NCBI RefSeq assembly: GCF_005869935.1
Contig: NZ_SZQF01000002.1
Location: 62,001-126,000 of the forward strand
Reading direction: 5' to 3'
Origin: Winogradskyella algicola
GTDB lineage: Bacteria > Bacteroidota > Bacteroidia > Flavobacteriales > Flavobacteriaceae
Length of the DNA stretch: 64,000 nucleotides
The translations under genes and the position numbers were made by a program. Below are positions 1 to 8,269 of the stretch, piece after piece; the stretch's first letter is position 1, and each line of letters begins with the position of its first letter. The notes beneath the pieces were generated by a model. That model saw only the letters and a program-made list of their open reading frames with translations. It had not been told where the DNA came from and made no database searches.

Positions 1-14
1 ATTCAAATTTATAA

Positions 15-52
15 GAAAAAAAGAGAAACGCCCTAAAGCATTTCTCTTTTAA
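15..52 (-). terminator. Rho-independent terminator of typA
   Basis: Read on the minus strand this is a stem (AAAAGAGAAA at 19-28 with TTTCTCTTTT at 41-50) followed by a T-rich run. It lies about 60 bases after the typA stop codon. Confidence 0.7.
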
Positions 53-74
53 ATAGTACTCAATCATACCATTA

Positions 75-100
75 GATTCTGAAACAAGTTCAGAATGACA
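75..100. repeat. Dispersed CTGAA-N5-TTCAG hairpin
   Basis: ATTCTGAA and TTCAGAAT arms flank ACAAG and are followed by GACA. The same unit recurs at about 15647, 34219, 35390, 40177 and 47147, and as parts of larger elements. It is a REP-like short palindrome. Confidence 0.75.
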
Positions 101-109
101 GGTCTTTTT

Positions 110-1909
110 CTACAAACTCTTGTTTCGCTTACGATCTACCTCTTTCAATAAGATTTTACGTAGTCTTAAATGATTTGGTGTTACTTCAACGTATTCATCT
201 TTTTGTATGTATTCTAAAGCTTCTTCTAAAGAAAACTTAATTGCAGGTACAATCTTAGCTTTATCATCTGCACCTGCTGAACGTACGTTACTTAACTTTT
301 TAGTTTTAGTAACATTAACCGTCATATCATCGCCACGAGAATTCTCACCGATAACTTGTCCTTCGTAGATATCTTCTCCTGGATCTATAAAGAACTTTCC
401 TCTTTCTTGTAATTTATCAATTGAATACGGAATTGCAGTACCGTTTTCCATAGATACTAAAGAACCATTTAAGCGTTCAGGAATTCCACCTTTTAATGGT
501 TGATATTCCTTAAAACGATGCGCCATAATAGCTTCACCTGCTGTTGCTGTTAGTAATTGATTACGTAAACCTATAATACCACGAGAAGGTACTATAAATT
601 CACACACCATACGGTCGCCTTTGGCTTCCATACTTAGCATTTCACCTTTACGCATCGTTACCATTTCAATGGCTTTACCAGATACATTTTCTGGTAAATC
701 AATCGTCATTTCTTCAAAAGGCTCGCACTTTACACCGTCAATTTCTTTAATGATCACTTGTGGTTGACCGATTTGTAGCTCGTAACCTTCACGACGCATT
801 GTTTCAATTAAAACTGATAAGTGCAATACACCACGACCAAACACCATAAACTTATCAGCACTATCAGTCTCCTCTACTCTTAACGCCAAGTTCTTTTCTA
901 GCTCTTTAGTAAGGCGTTCTTTTATATGTCGAGAGGTTACATATTTACCATCTTTACCAAAGAAAGGCGAATCGTTAATGGTAAATAACATACTCATTGT
1001 AGGCTCATCAATAGCAATGGTTTTTAAACCTTCAGGATTTTCAAAATCTGCAACAGTATCACCAATTTCAAAACCTTCTAAACCAACAATGGCACAAATA
1101 TCCCCAGTCTGTACTTCGTCTACTTTTAAACGCCCTAAACCTTCAAAAGTGTGAAGCTCTTTAATCTTACTCTTTACGATAGAACCATCTCTCTTTACCA
1201 AAGAAATTGGTTGACCAGCCTTTAACGTTCCTCTAGTTAAACGACCAATAGCGATACGTCCTGTAAAGCTTGAAAAATCTAAAGAAGTAATTAGCATTTG
1301 AGTTGTACCTTCTTCAATTTTTGGCTCAGGAATATGCTCTATCACCATATCTAACAAAGGCTCAATATTTTCAGTTGGCTTTTGCCAGTCTTCACTCATC
1401 CAGTTGTTCTTTGCAGAACCATAAACTGTTGGGAAATCTAATTGCCACTCTTCTGCACCAAGTTCAAACATTAAATCAAACACTTTTTCGTGTACTTCTT
1501 CTGGTGTACAGTTTTCCTTGTCTACTTTATTTACCACGACACAAGGTTTTAAACCTAAATCGATAGCTTTTTGTAACACAAAACGTGTTTGAGGCATTGG
1601 TCCTTCAAAAGCATCTACTAAAAGTAATACACCATCAGCCATATTTAACACACGTTCTACCTCACCACCAAAATCGGCGTGACCAGGTGTATCAATAATA
1701 TTGATTTTAGTGTCTTTGTAAACCACAGAAACGTTCTTAGACGTAATGGTAATACCTCTTTCACGTTCCAAATCATTGTTATCAAGGATTAAATCTCCTG
1801 TATTTTCGTTTTCACGAAACAATTGACAATGGTACATAATCTTATCTACCAAGGTGGTTTTTCCGTGGTCTACGTGCGCAATAATTGCAATGTTTTTAAT
1901 CTTCGTCAT
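110..1909 (-). CDS. typA: Ribosome-associated GTPase TypA/BipA
   Basis: Translational GTPase of the EF-G/LepA superfamily that binds 70S ribosomes and supports growth under stress and 50S assembly. The 599 residues match the family length. Visible motifs are the P-loop AHVDHGKTT (11-19), switch I RERGIT (49-54), G3 DTPGH (73-77) and G4 NKVD (127-130). The rest fits the EF-G domain II, III and V homologues plus the TypA C-terminal domain. The gene stands alone on the minus strand, with a TACCTTTG -7 box just upstream of the ATG and a terminator after it. Identification is secure from the motif set and length. Confidence 0.97.
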   Translation of the reverse strand: MTKIKNIAIIAHVDHGKTTLVDKIMYHCQLFRENENTGDLILDNNDLERERGITITSKNVSVVYKDTKINIIDTPGHADFGGEVERVLNMADGVLLLVDAFEGPMPQTRFVLQKAIDLGLKPCVVVNKVDKENCTPEEVHEKVFDLMFELGAEEWQLDFPTVYGSAKNNWMSEDWQKPTENIEPLLDMVIEHIPEPKIEEGTTQMLITSLDFSSFTGRIAIGRLTRGTLKAGQPISLVKRDGSIVKSKIKELHTFEGLGRLKVDEVQTGDICAIVGLEGFEIGDTVADFENPEGLKTIAIDEPTMSMLFTINDSPFFGKDGKYVTSRHIKERLTKELEKNLALRVEETDSADKFMVFGRGVLHLSVLIETMRREGYELQIGQPQVIIKEIDGVKCEPFEEMTIDLPENVSGKAIEMVTMRKGEMLSMEAKGDRMVCEFIVPSRGIIGLRNQLLTATAGEAIMAHRFKEYQPLKGGIPERLNGSLVSMENGTAIPYSIDKLQERGKFFIDPGEDIYEGQVIGENSRGDDMTVNVTKTKKLSNVRSAGADDKAKIVPAIKFSLEEALEYIQKDEYVEVTPNHLRLRKILLKEVDRKRNKSL

Positions 1910-1932
1910 AACTGATGCTGATTTTAAGCGCG

Positions 1933-1940
1933 CAAAGGTA
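1933..1940 (-). promoter_or_regulatory. -7 promoter box of typA
   Basis: TACCTTTG on the minus strand matches the Bacteroidota consensus TAnnTTTG and lies 24 bases before the typA ATG. I see no TTG element at the usual spacing. Confidence 0.6.
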
Positions 1941-2097
1941 CATCATATTCCTTTCAAATCGTTAATTATATGTTATATTTTAAAAATGAGACAATTTCAG
2001 TTTGTATCTTGTAGTTATAGAATTGATTAATAGTAAAAGCCTTCTCATCAACCGCTAATTGGGCTATTTACGTCTGAACCCTTAATTTTTAAAACAG

Positions 2098-2457
2098 ATG
2101 AATGCAATTAGCAAGTACACCAAGTTTATTCCATATCTTTATTTTATTAGCATAGTTGCTTACTGGTTTACCATGGTTAATAGAAGCGAAGGTATTTCTG
2201 CATATCCTATTTTATTGTTTGCTATTCCATTTTTATGGCAACTTATAAAGCCCAATAGAAAACTTAATTTTTCTCTAGGCATTGTATTCGTTTGCTTATC
2301 TTCTTACTTAATACTTGCCTATTTGTTTAATATACTTAATATTATGAATTGGTCAGAATCAGCTCAACGCTTATTATTTTATGGTGGCGTTTTAGTTTTT
2401 GGAAACTTTGTAATGTCACTGTGGATTATACGAAATAGTATTAAAAAGGTTTTTTGA
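2098..2457 (+). CDS. Small integral membrane protein, unknown function
   Basis: A 119-residue protein with four apparent hydrophobic segments (about 12-28, 37-50, 56-80, 90-111) separated by short polar or basic stretches such as KPNRK. It has no catalytic motif that I recognise. It starts 190 bases from the divergent typA gene and ends 39 bases before a lipoprotein gene on the same strand, so the two may be cotranscribed. The ATG follows an A-rich leader typical of flavobacterial starts. The ORF and membrane topology are clear, but the function is unknown. Confidence 0.7.
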   Translation: MNAISKYTKFIPYLYFISIVAYWFTMVNRSEGISAYPILLFAIPFLWQLIKPNRKLNFSLGIVFVCLSSYLILAYLFNILNIMNWSESAQRLLFYGGVLVFGNFVMSLWIIRNSIKKVF

Positions 2458-2496
2458 TTTTTATATCTTTAAAGTCTAATAAACCCAAATTATACT

Positions 2497-3033
2497 TTGA
2501 AAAAAATCAATTTTCTTTCGAAAAAGTTAAAAATCTTATGCTTAAACATATTAATTATAACTTTTTTCGGATGCTCATCTGAAGATGAATGCACCAAAAC
2601 CATCACTTTACAACAAGTGTATTTAGTTGGCAATCAATATTACTACAATGATATTGAACAAGAAGTGCCTTGTAATTTTCCTGAGCCAGAAGACCCAGAG
2701 GTTATTGATCCTCCTAAACTTGAGAATTTTTCTTATCAAATTTTAAGTTTTAATTACGAGCCAGACACAGGAAACAATTCTTCGTTATTACAATTTGAAA
2801 TTCAATTAAATAACAATAACGATTTTGATGTTAATGGAATTCCATACTTTACTGTGTTTACTAATATTGAATTTTCTACGGCTTACTACATGAATGACGC
2901 TTCAAATTCTTGTCTAGAAATACCTGCAAATTCTAATTGTGTCTTTACGTATAATGTAGAAGAACCTACAAATAACGTTGGTGTATCGGATAACTTTGAA
3001 ATTTTAAATGTTGAATATATTATTACCAACTAA
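2497..3033 (+). CDS. Putative lipoprotein
   Basis: The 178-residue protein has a TTG start, since no upstream in-frame ATG fits. The N-terminus is basic and then hydrophobic and ends in a lipobox, FFGC, with the acylated Cys at about residue 26, followed by SSEDE, the usual flavobacterial lipoprotein linker. The mature part is acidic and rich in Asn and aromatic residues, with a Pro/Glu-rich stretch (PEPEDPEVIDPP) near 65-75. It resembles a beta-rich secreted domain but I recognise no family. It probably sits in the outer membrane or periplasm. The next gene, kdsA, has its own promoter. Confidence 0.65.
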   Translation: MKKINFLSKKLKILCLNILIITFFGCSSEDECTKTITLQQVYLVGNQYYYNDIEQEVPCNFPEPEDPEVIDPPKLENFSYQILSFNYEPDTGNNSSLLQFEIQLNNNNDFDVNGIPYFTVFTNIEFSTAYYMNDASNSCLEIPANSNCVFTYNVEEPTNNVGVSDNFEILNVEYIITN

Positions 3034-3076
3034 ATTAAGAAGATTATAAGAGCGCTATGCGTATACATATTAATAG

Positions 3077-3084
3077 TATCTTTG
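3077..3084 (+). promoter_or_regulatory. -7 promoter box of kdsA
   Basis: TATCTTTG matches TAnnTTTG and lies 26 bases before the TTG start of kdsA. There is no clear TTG at -33. Confidence 0.55.
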
Positions 3085-3109
3085 CAGCCTAACATTTAAG
3101 CCATAAGTT

Positions 3110-3922
3110 TTGACAACAATTCCTAAATTAAAACATACAAATTCTGATAATTTCTTTTTGCTTTGTGGCCCTTGTGCTATTGAAGGTGAAGATATGGCAT
3201 TGCGTATTGCAGAAAAAGTGGTTTCGATTACTGACAAACTAGAAATACCTTACGTTTTTAAAGGTAGCTTTAAAAAAGCCAATCGTAGTAGGATTGATAG
3301 TTTTACAGGAATTGGGGATGAAAAAGCCTTAAAAATATTGAAGAAAGTTTCGAAAACTTTCGATATCCCAACTGTAACAGACATCCATGAAGTTTCTGAT
3401 GCTGCTAAAGCTGCTGAATATGTTGATGTTTTACAAATTCCTGCTTTTTTAGTGAGACAAACAGATTTAGTTGTTGCGGCTGCTAAAACAGGTAAGGTTG
3501 TAAACCTTAAAAAAGGGCAGTTTATGAGTCCTGAATCTATGAAACACGCTGTACAAAAAATAAAAGATTCTGGTAGCGATAAAGCTTGGATTACCGATAG
3601 AGGCACTATGTTTGGGTACCAAGATATGATTGTAGATTTTAGAGGTATACCAACAATGCGTCAGTATGCACCTACGGTTTTGGATGTAACACATTCTCTA
3701 CAGCAACCTAACCAAACTGTTGGAGTCACTGGTGGACGACCAGATATGATAGAGACCATTGCAAGAGCTGGTGTGGTAAATAATGTAGATGGACTATTTA
3801 TAGAAACACATTTTGATCCTGCTAATGCTAAAAGTGATGGTGCTAATATGTTACATTTAGATAATCTTGAAGGGTTACTGACGCGTTTGGTCGCAATTAG
3901 GACGACCATTAATTCTTTATAA
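3110..3922 (+). CDS. kdsA: 3-deoxy-8-phosphooctulonate synthase (KDO-8-P synthase)
   Basis: Condenses phosphoenolpyruvate with arabinose-5-phosphate to give KDO-8-phosphate, the precursor of the LPS inner-core sugar KDO; cytoplasmic. The 270-residue length fits. Diagnostic segments are LLCGPCAIEGEDMA near the N-terminus and KGSFKKANRSR (51-61), the phosphate/PEP-binding loop of the DAHP/KDO-8-P synthase fold. DRGTMFGYQDMIVDFR and THFDPANAKSDG further on also fit. It uses a TTG start, supported by the TATCTTTG box 26 bases upstream and the lack of a nearby ATG. An acyltransferase gene follows 31 bases later with its own promoter-like box. Confidence 0.96.
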   Translation: MTTIPKLKHTNSDNFFLLCGPCAIEGEDMALRIAEKVVSITDKLEIPYVFKGSFKKANRSRIDSFTGIGDEKALKILKKVSKTFDIPTVTDIHEVSDAAKAAEYVDVLQIPAFLVRQTDLVVAAAKTGKVVNLKKGQFMSPESMKHAVQKIKDSGSDKAWITDRGTMFGYQDMIVDFRGIPTMRQYAPTVLDVTHSLQQPNQTVGVTGGRPDMIETIARAGVVNNVDGLFIETHFDPANAKSDGANMLHLDNLEGLLTRLVAIRTTINSL

Positions 3923-3924
3923 TC

Positions 3925-3932
3925 TACTTTTG
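3925..3932 (+). promoter_or_regulatory. -7 promoter box of acyltransferase gene
   Basis: TACTTTTG matches TAnnTTTG and lies 21 bases before the ATG at 3954, directly after the kdsA stop codon. Confidence 0.5.
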
Positions 3933-3953
3933 TACTGAGACATTAGTTGTTAA

Positions 3954-5054
3954 ATGGCAAATCAACTGTTTATGATAAAACCATTAACTTCTTTGCGATT
4001 TGTGTTTGCATTGATGGTTTTTGTCTCGCATCTTGGCTTTGTCAAAGAAAAAGATAGTACTCTAGCTTCTATATTTAATAATATATTTTATCAAGGTTAC
4101 ATAGGCGTAAGCTTCTTTTTTATTCTGAGTGGCTTCATACTCACTTATAGATACCAAGATGAATTGCTAAATGGTAAAACATCTAAAAAATCGTTTTACA
4201 ATGCTAGAATAGCAAGAATATTTCCTTTGCATTTGTTAACTTTTTTAATAGCTATACCTTTAACATTTTATGAGTTTGCACAAGATAAACTTCTATATGG
4301 TATACAAGCATTAACAAACGTCACTTTAACACAAAGCTTTGTTCCGAATAGATTTATCTATTATTCGTTTAATTCACCATCTTGGAGCATTTCAAACGAA
4401 ATGTTTTTTTACCTTCTTTTCCCTCTAATTATTGTATTCTTTTCAAAACATAAACAGTACTTCAAGGTTTTTGTACCGTTAATAATAATTCTCATACCTG
4501 CTTTATCGCTAATAATTCCTGAAACTTATCATCATCAACTATTTTATATAAACCCTTTATTTAGGATTGTTGATTTTATTATTGGAATACTTTTATACAT
4601 AGTTTTTAAACATTATAAAGAGACGAAAACGCACATTAATTTCACCTATTTAGAGATTATAACAATTCTGTTATTCGTTATATTTATAGCATTCCATAAA
4701 TTCATTCCAGAAGTTGCAAGATATTCCTATTATTATTGGATACCAATGAGCTTATTAATTATTGTATTTGCATTTCAAAGCGGAAGCTTATCTAAGCTAT
4801 TATCACACAAATTCTTTATGCATCTTGGACATATCAGTTTTAGTTTTTATTTATTTCATCAACTAATAATTAGATATACATTAAAAATCAATTCTAAGTT
4901 TTTTGATTTTGAGAACGACGTATTACTTATAGTCTTTATGTTTATAATGACTGTTGTAGTTAGTCATTTTAGTTTTATTTGGTTTGAAAAACCAATGAAT
5001 AGATACTCAAAAAATCTTTTACAAAAACTAAAATTAGGCTTTAAAACTAATTAA
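3954..5054 (+). CDS. Acyltransferase 3 family membrane protein (OafA/YrhL-like)
   Basis: A 366-residue polytopic membrane protein with about ten hydrophobic segments. RFVFALMVFVSHLGF carries the conserved His of the family near residue 22, FFILSGFILTYRY is the second hallmark (SGF), and SWSISNEMFFYLLFP the third. These enzymes transfer acetyl or other acyl groups to exported sugars such as O-antigen, exopolysaccharide or peptidoglycan. The acceptor cannot be told from sequence. The neighbouring kdsA makes an LPS substrate weakly attractive but is only context. A second ATG at 3972 (MIKPLTSLRF) is an alternative start. Confidence 0.9.
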   Translation: MANQLFMIKPLTSLRFVFALMVFVSHLGFVKEKDSTLASIFNNIFYQGYIGVSFFFILSGFILTYRYQDELLNGKTSKKSFYNARIARIFPLHLLTFLIAIPLTFYEFAQDKLLYGIQALTNVTLTQSFVPNRFIYYSFNSPSWSISNEMFFYLLFPLIIVFFSKHKQYFKVFVPLIIILIPALSLIIPETYHHQLFYINPLFRIVDFIIGILLYIVFKHYKETKTHINFTYLEIITILLFVIFIAFHKFIPEVARYSYYYWIPMSLLIIVFAFQSGSLSKLLSHKFFMHLGHISFSFYLFHQLIIRYTLKINSKFFDFENDVLLIVFMFIMTVVVSHFSFIWFEKPMNRYSKNLLQKLKLGFKTN

Positions 5055-5074
5055 TAACTATGACAAGTAGGTTT

Positions 5075-5452
5075 TTATTTTTTCTTACCGAGAATAAGCT
5101 TAAACGGATTCGTATTAATTTCTAATTGTTTTTCCAGCACATAGACTATTACCTCGTCATTAATATCTTCTACAGATTTGTAACGTAATGAGCGAATAGA
5201 TTTTCTATTTGTGTCAATGAAGTGCTCTGTATATTTTTCTAGTTTTTCAAAATGCCAAAAAGCAAAATCCACATAGTCTTTAGATTGGTTAAGGAAACAA
5301 ATAGGAATACCATTATTATAGTAAAATGGAATTCGCCATTTGTAAAGTAGTTCTGCATTTGGCAGCACTGCTTCAATGATGACTTGAAGTTGCAGCAAGA
5401 TAGATTTATAAGGCTCCTCTTGTTTTAGGATATAGGCTTCTGATGGATTCAA
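5075..5452 (-). CDS. DUF1801-like domain protein
   Basis: A 125-residue soluble protein that resembles the DUF1801/YdhG family: an N-terminal helix followed by IIEAVLPNAELLYKWRIPFYYNNGIPICFLNQSKDYVDFAFWHF, the AELLYKWRIPFYY-type core that I associate with that fold. The family is small, cytoplasmic and of uncertain function. The gene is on the opposite strand to both neighbours and diverges from the transglutaminase gene with only 31 bases between starts. Family assignment is from memory of the motif. Confidence 0.75.
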   Translation of the reverse strand: MNPSEAYILKQEEPYKSILLQLQVIIEAVLPNAELLYKWRIPFYYNNGIPICFLNQSKDYVDFAFWHFEKLEKYTEHFIDTNRKSIRSLRYKSVEDINDEVIVYVLEKQLEINTNPFKLILGKKK

Positions 5453-5483
5453 AATTGGAATAATTTTTGACTAATTTAGTAAT

Positions 5484-6422
5484 ATGAGAACAATCTTACT
5501 AGTCATATTTTTATTTTCAACTTGGTTTAGCTTCACACAGGACTATACTAAAATTGATTCTATAGTGTCTACATATCCTAACAAGTTTGAATCGATTGAA
5601 ATATTTACAAATAAAATCAAATCGGATTTTAAAACTGATTTAGAAAAGATTAGAGCAACCTATTATTGGATATCAAATAATGTAAGGTATGATTATAAAA
5701 GTGCTAATAACCAGAGAAATAGTTCTATGTCTTTCTCTAGTGAAGAAAGATTAAGTCAATACCAAAAAAATTATGCAGAGAAAGCTATAAGGAGAAGATT
5801 AGCTGTATGTGAAGGCTATTCTCAGTTATTAAAGTTTAGTTTAGAAAGATTAAATATTAAATGTGTAGTTATTTCTGGTTATGCTAAAACAACAATAAGA
5901 GATATTGGATGGATATCTAAAGACACTAACCATGCATGGAATGCGGTTTTCCTAGATAACAAATGGCAATTAATTGATGCTACTTGGTCTACAGGTAGTA
6001 GACCAGACCGACCTAATGAATTTAGTTTCAGGGACGTCTATTTTTTAATTAATCCTAAACAACTTATATGGAGCCACAGACCTGAAAATGATAAATGGCA
6101 ATTACTGGATATTATCATTAATCAATCAGCTTTCTTTTACGCACCAATTATTCATGCTGGTTATTATAATTCTGGCTTAGAACTAACAAAAATGCAAGGA
6201 CTAATAAAACCAAAAGAAAACATACTAATAGAATTCGATACAATAAATGAGGAAAATCAATACTACTATCAGTTTAGCGAAGATTCATTAAATCTAGAAC
6301 CAATAACATTTGTAAAAAAAGGCGAAAAGTACATCGCACAAATCCCTTACAATAAAACTAAGGGAGAAAAACTAGTAATTTTTAGTGACTATAAAGCTTG
6401 CCTATCATTTAAAATCATTTAA
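5484..6422 (+). CDS. Secreted transglutaminase-like cysteine protease domain protein
   Basis: The 312-residue protein begins with a signal peptide (MRTILLVIFLFSTWFSFTQ). The transglutaminase-like core is ATYYWISNNVRYDY near 58, then RRLAVCEGYSQL with the nucleophile Cys109, NHAW with His150 and LIDATW with Asp165, a complete Cys-His-Asp triad. The C-terminal 130 residues are beta-rich and of unknown role. Such KTSC/transglut-core proteins in flavobacteria are usually periplasmic peptidases or crosslinkers, and the substrate is unknown. Its last four bases overlap the convergent gene at 6419. Confidence 0.88.
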   Translation: MRTILLVIFLFSTWFSFTQDYTKIDSIVSTYPNKFESIEIFTNKIKSDFKTDLEKIRATYYWISNNVRYDYKSANNQRNSSMSFSSEERLSQYQKNYAEKAIRRRLAVCEGYSQLLKFSLERLNIKCVVISGYAKTTIRDIGWISKDTNHAWNAVFLDNKWQLIDATWSTGSRPDRPNEFSFRDVYFLINPKQLIWSHRPENDKWQLLDIIINQSAFFYAPIIHAGYYNSGLELTKMQGLIKPKENILIEFDTINEENQYYYQFSEDSLNLEPITFVKKGEKYIAQIPYNKTKGEKLVIFSDYKACLSFKII

Positions 6423-6763
6423 AACAATCCCAAAATTCCCAAAACCAAAAGTGCAATACCAATTATAGCCTTAAACGGCATTAACTTCTCAGATAACTTG
6501 CGTAGGCTTGATTCGAGAGCTGGCACTTTACCAAAAACATGAGTAAGCAACAATACACCTCCTAAAACACTCACAATACCAATTACGCTAAATTTTAAAA
6601 TTGGCAGCACAACAAGTGCACCTCCAATTACGGTCTGAAATGGCGTTAAAAACCCAGCTATTTTATTAAAAAAGTTACTCTCACCATCCCATTTATCTAA
6701 CGTTGCTAGTCCAAGTAGTATACCACCAGAAATATTTGCTATTGTTAAAAGAAGTCCTATCAT
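6419..6763 (-). CDS. Small hydrophobic membrane protein
   Basis: A 114-residue protein that is almost entirely hydrophobic and Gly-rich, with three or four membrane spans (about 3-20, 42-58, 60-75, 95-113). I recognise no family and see no catalytic residues. The short polar loops carry SNFFNK and ESSLRKLSEKL. It overlaps the convergent transglutaminase gene by four bases and diverges from the gene at 6874 across a 110-base spacer that holds the first of two matching operator sites. Confidence 0.65.
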   Translation of the reverse strand: MIGLLLTIANISGGILLGLATLDKWDGESNFFNKIAGFLTPFQTVIGGALVVLPILKFSVIGIVSVLGGVLLLTHVFGKVPALESSLRKLSEKLMPFKAIIGIALLVLGILGLF

Positions 6764-6821
6764 AATGTCCTAATTCTTAATTCTTAAAACATAAATTTAG
6801 TTAATATCTTCTAAAATTGTT

Positions 6822-6864
6822 TTGTTAAAATCAAATTTATTTATTTACTTTGTATTTCAAAGTA
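6822..6864 (+). promoter_or_regulatory. Promoter with operator TACTTTG-N5-CAAAGTA, copy 1
   Basis: TACTTTG (6846-6852), a five-base spacer TATTT, and CAAAGTA (6858-6864) form a perfect inverted repeat. The left arm overlaps the -7 box TTACTTTG (6845-6852), and a TTG at 6822-6824 lies 20 bases further upstream, so the palindrome would cover the -7 region and the transcription start. The ATG at 6874 follows. The same site occurs at 8233-8251. Confidence 0.7.
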
Positions 6865-6873
6865 CTTTTAATT

Positions 6874-7485
6874 ATGAGCAACGAAGACTATCTAAAAGAC
6901 ATTAGCGAGATTAAAGATTTAATGAATAAATCGTCGCGCTTCATATCACTAAGTGGCTTATCTGGCATTTTAGCAGGAGTATACGCTTTAATTGGTGCTG
7001 CTGTTGCCTATTGGTTAGTTATAAACCATAGCGGAGGTCTTCTTTACATTTTTCATGGTTGGGTATTTTGGACCTGTATGGCAGTGCTAGCAATGGTTGC
7101 TATTCTCAGTGTAATAACTGGAATTATACTTACAACACGTAAAGCAAAAAAAAACAATGAAAAAATTTGGGATAATTCATCGCGTAGACTCCTACTCAAC
7201 TTTTTAATACCACTTGTTGTAGGTGGTATATATTGCCTTATTATTTTAGATCAAGGAAGATATGGGCAAACTGGTGGCTTAATGCTCATATTTTATGGTT
7301 TAGCTTTAGTGAGTGCCTCAAAGTATAGTTTAGGTGATATTAGATATTTAGGATATATTCAAATCGTACTTGGATTAATTGCCAGTTATTATCCTGGTTA
7401 TGGCTTTTGGTTATGGGTTATAGGATTCGGAATAATGCATATTGTTTATGGTACTTGGATGCATTTTAAGTATGATTCTAAATAG
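6874..7485 (+). CDS. Polytopic membrane protein of a winged-helix-regulated unit
   Basis: Starting at ATG 6874 (MSNEDYLKDIS) gives 203 residues. A longer TTG start at 6850 would lie inside the operator and is rejected. The N-terminal helix DYLKDISEIKDLMNKSSRF is soluble, then come about five or six hydrophobic spans with Gly-rich loops (LSGLSGILAGVYALIGA). I know this arrangement from flavobacterial proteins of unknown function next to PF13601-type regulators but cannot name a function. The lipoprotein gene starts 8 bases after the stop and the regulator gene follows, so the three probably form one transcript under the operator. Confidence 0.75.
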   Translation: MSNEDYLKDISEIKDLMNKSSRFISLSGLSGILAGVYALIGAAVAYWLVINHSGGLLYIFHGWVFWTCMAVLAMVAILSVITGIILTTRKAKKNNEKIWDNSSRRLLLNFLIPLVVGGIYCLIILDQGRYGQTGGLMLIFYGLALVSASKYSLGDIRYLGYIQIVLGLIASYYPGYGFWLWVIGFGIMHIVYGTWMHFKYDSK

Positions 7486-7493
7486 AAATCTAT

Positions 7494-7862
7494 ATGAAAC
7501 GCTTCAAATCATTAATAGTACTAATGCTTTTTACCCTTATTTTTGCTTGTAATAGCAATACAGGGAAATTTTTAATTACTAACAAAAGTAATTTTGACGT
7601 AGATTCTTTATCAATATTACCAGATAGTGAGAAAGCATTAATAAGAATAAAACAAGGCGAAAGCTTAAGGCATAATATTAATATGAATGAAGTAAAAACT
7701 GATGGTAGCTATCTTATTTCTTTTAAAAATGAAACAACTAACCAAACAATAACAAGAGCTTTTGGCTATTATACCAATGGCTATCAAACTGAACATATTA
7801 TAAACATTAAAATAATGAATGATACCATTTTGATTAATAGTGAGTTTAAACATTTGTACTAA
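7494..7862 (+). CDS. Putative small lipoprotein
   Basis: The 122-residue protein has a lipoprotein signal peptide, MKRFKSLIVLMLFTLIFAC, with a lipobox IFAC and Cys19. The mature domain of about 100 residues looks beta-stranded (FLITNKSNFDVDSLSI, SYLISFKNETT) and has no motif that I recognise. It lies between a membrane protein gene (8 bases upstream) and the winged-helix regulator gene (33 bases downstream) and is likely cotranscribed with both. Confidence 0.65.
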   Translation: MKRFKSLIVLMLFTLIFACNSNTGKFLITNKSNFDVDSLSILPDSEKALIRIKQGESLRHNINMNEVKTDGSYLISFKNETTNQTITRAFGYYTNGYQTEHIINIKIMNDTILINSEFKHLY

Positions 7863-7895
7863 AAAACTGAGATTCCTGCCTACTCAGAAAATATT

Positions 7896-8189
7896 ATGAG
7901 CATCATCAATAACATAAATAAACTTTTTGATCATAGAATACGACTAGGTATTATGTCTGTTCTTATGGTAAATGAGTATGCTGATTTTAAAACATTAAAA
8001 GAATTATTAGGTGCTACAGATGGCAACTTGGCAAGCCATACAAAAGCATTAGAAAATGCAGAATACATATTAGTTGAAAAACAATTTATTGGCCGAAAAC
8101 CAAATACCAGATACAGCGCAACAAAACTGGGTAAAACCGAATTTAAAAAACATATTGAAGCTTTAGAAAAGCTTATAAAAAAGACATAA
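7896..8189 (+). CDS. Winged-helix transcriptional regulator (PF13601-like)
   Basis: A 97-residue one-domain DNA-binding protein. INKLFDHRIRLGIMSVLMVNEYADFKTLKELLGATDGNLASHTKALENAEYILVEKQFIGRKP has the layout of the MarR/ArsR-like winged helix with the recognition helix around GNLASHTKALE and a wing at GRKPNTRYS. The family (PF13601 as I recall) acts as small homodimeric regulators. The gene sits between two transcription units that both begin with TACTTTG-N5-CAAAGTA, and it is probably transcribed from the first, so autoregulation plus control of the DUF4173 unit is the natural reading. That link is inference from position. There are no Cys or His metal-sensing clusters. Confidence 0.88.
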   Translation: MSIINNINKLFDHRIRLGIMSVLMVNEYADFKTLKELLGATDGNLASHTKALENAEYILVEKQFIGRKPNTRYSATKLGKTEFKKHIEALEKLIKKT

Positions 8190-8231
8190 TATTTTGGGTG
8201 TGCTCAATACGACGCATATTTTTTTATCATT

Positions 8232-8251
8232 TTACTTTGTTTTTCAAAGTA
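8232..8251 (+). promoter_or_regulatory. Promoter-operator TACTTTG-N5-CAAAGTA, copy 2
   Basis: TACTTTG (8233-8239), spacer TTTTT, CAAAGTA (8245-8251). The left arm again coincides with a TTACTTTG-like -7 box. Bases on both sides are also shared with copy 1 (TTTACTTTG before, CTTTTAAT after), though the spacer differs by one base. It lies 19 bases before the ATG at 8270. Confidence 0.7.
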
Positions 8252-8269
8252 CTTTTAATAATAAAAACT

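Noticed and set aside
3250-3606. Long antisense frame within kdsA, and similar frames within typA, trpE, alaS and rluD
   Set aside because: They lie wholly inside well-identified genes, have no recognisable protein features and no promoter or start context.
8198-8269. 24-residue extension of the DUF4173 protein
   Set aside because: It would translate the operator and -7 box; the ATG at 8270 gives a normal N-terminus.
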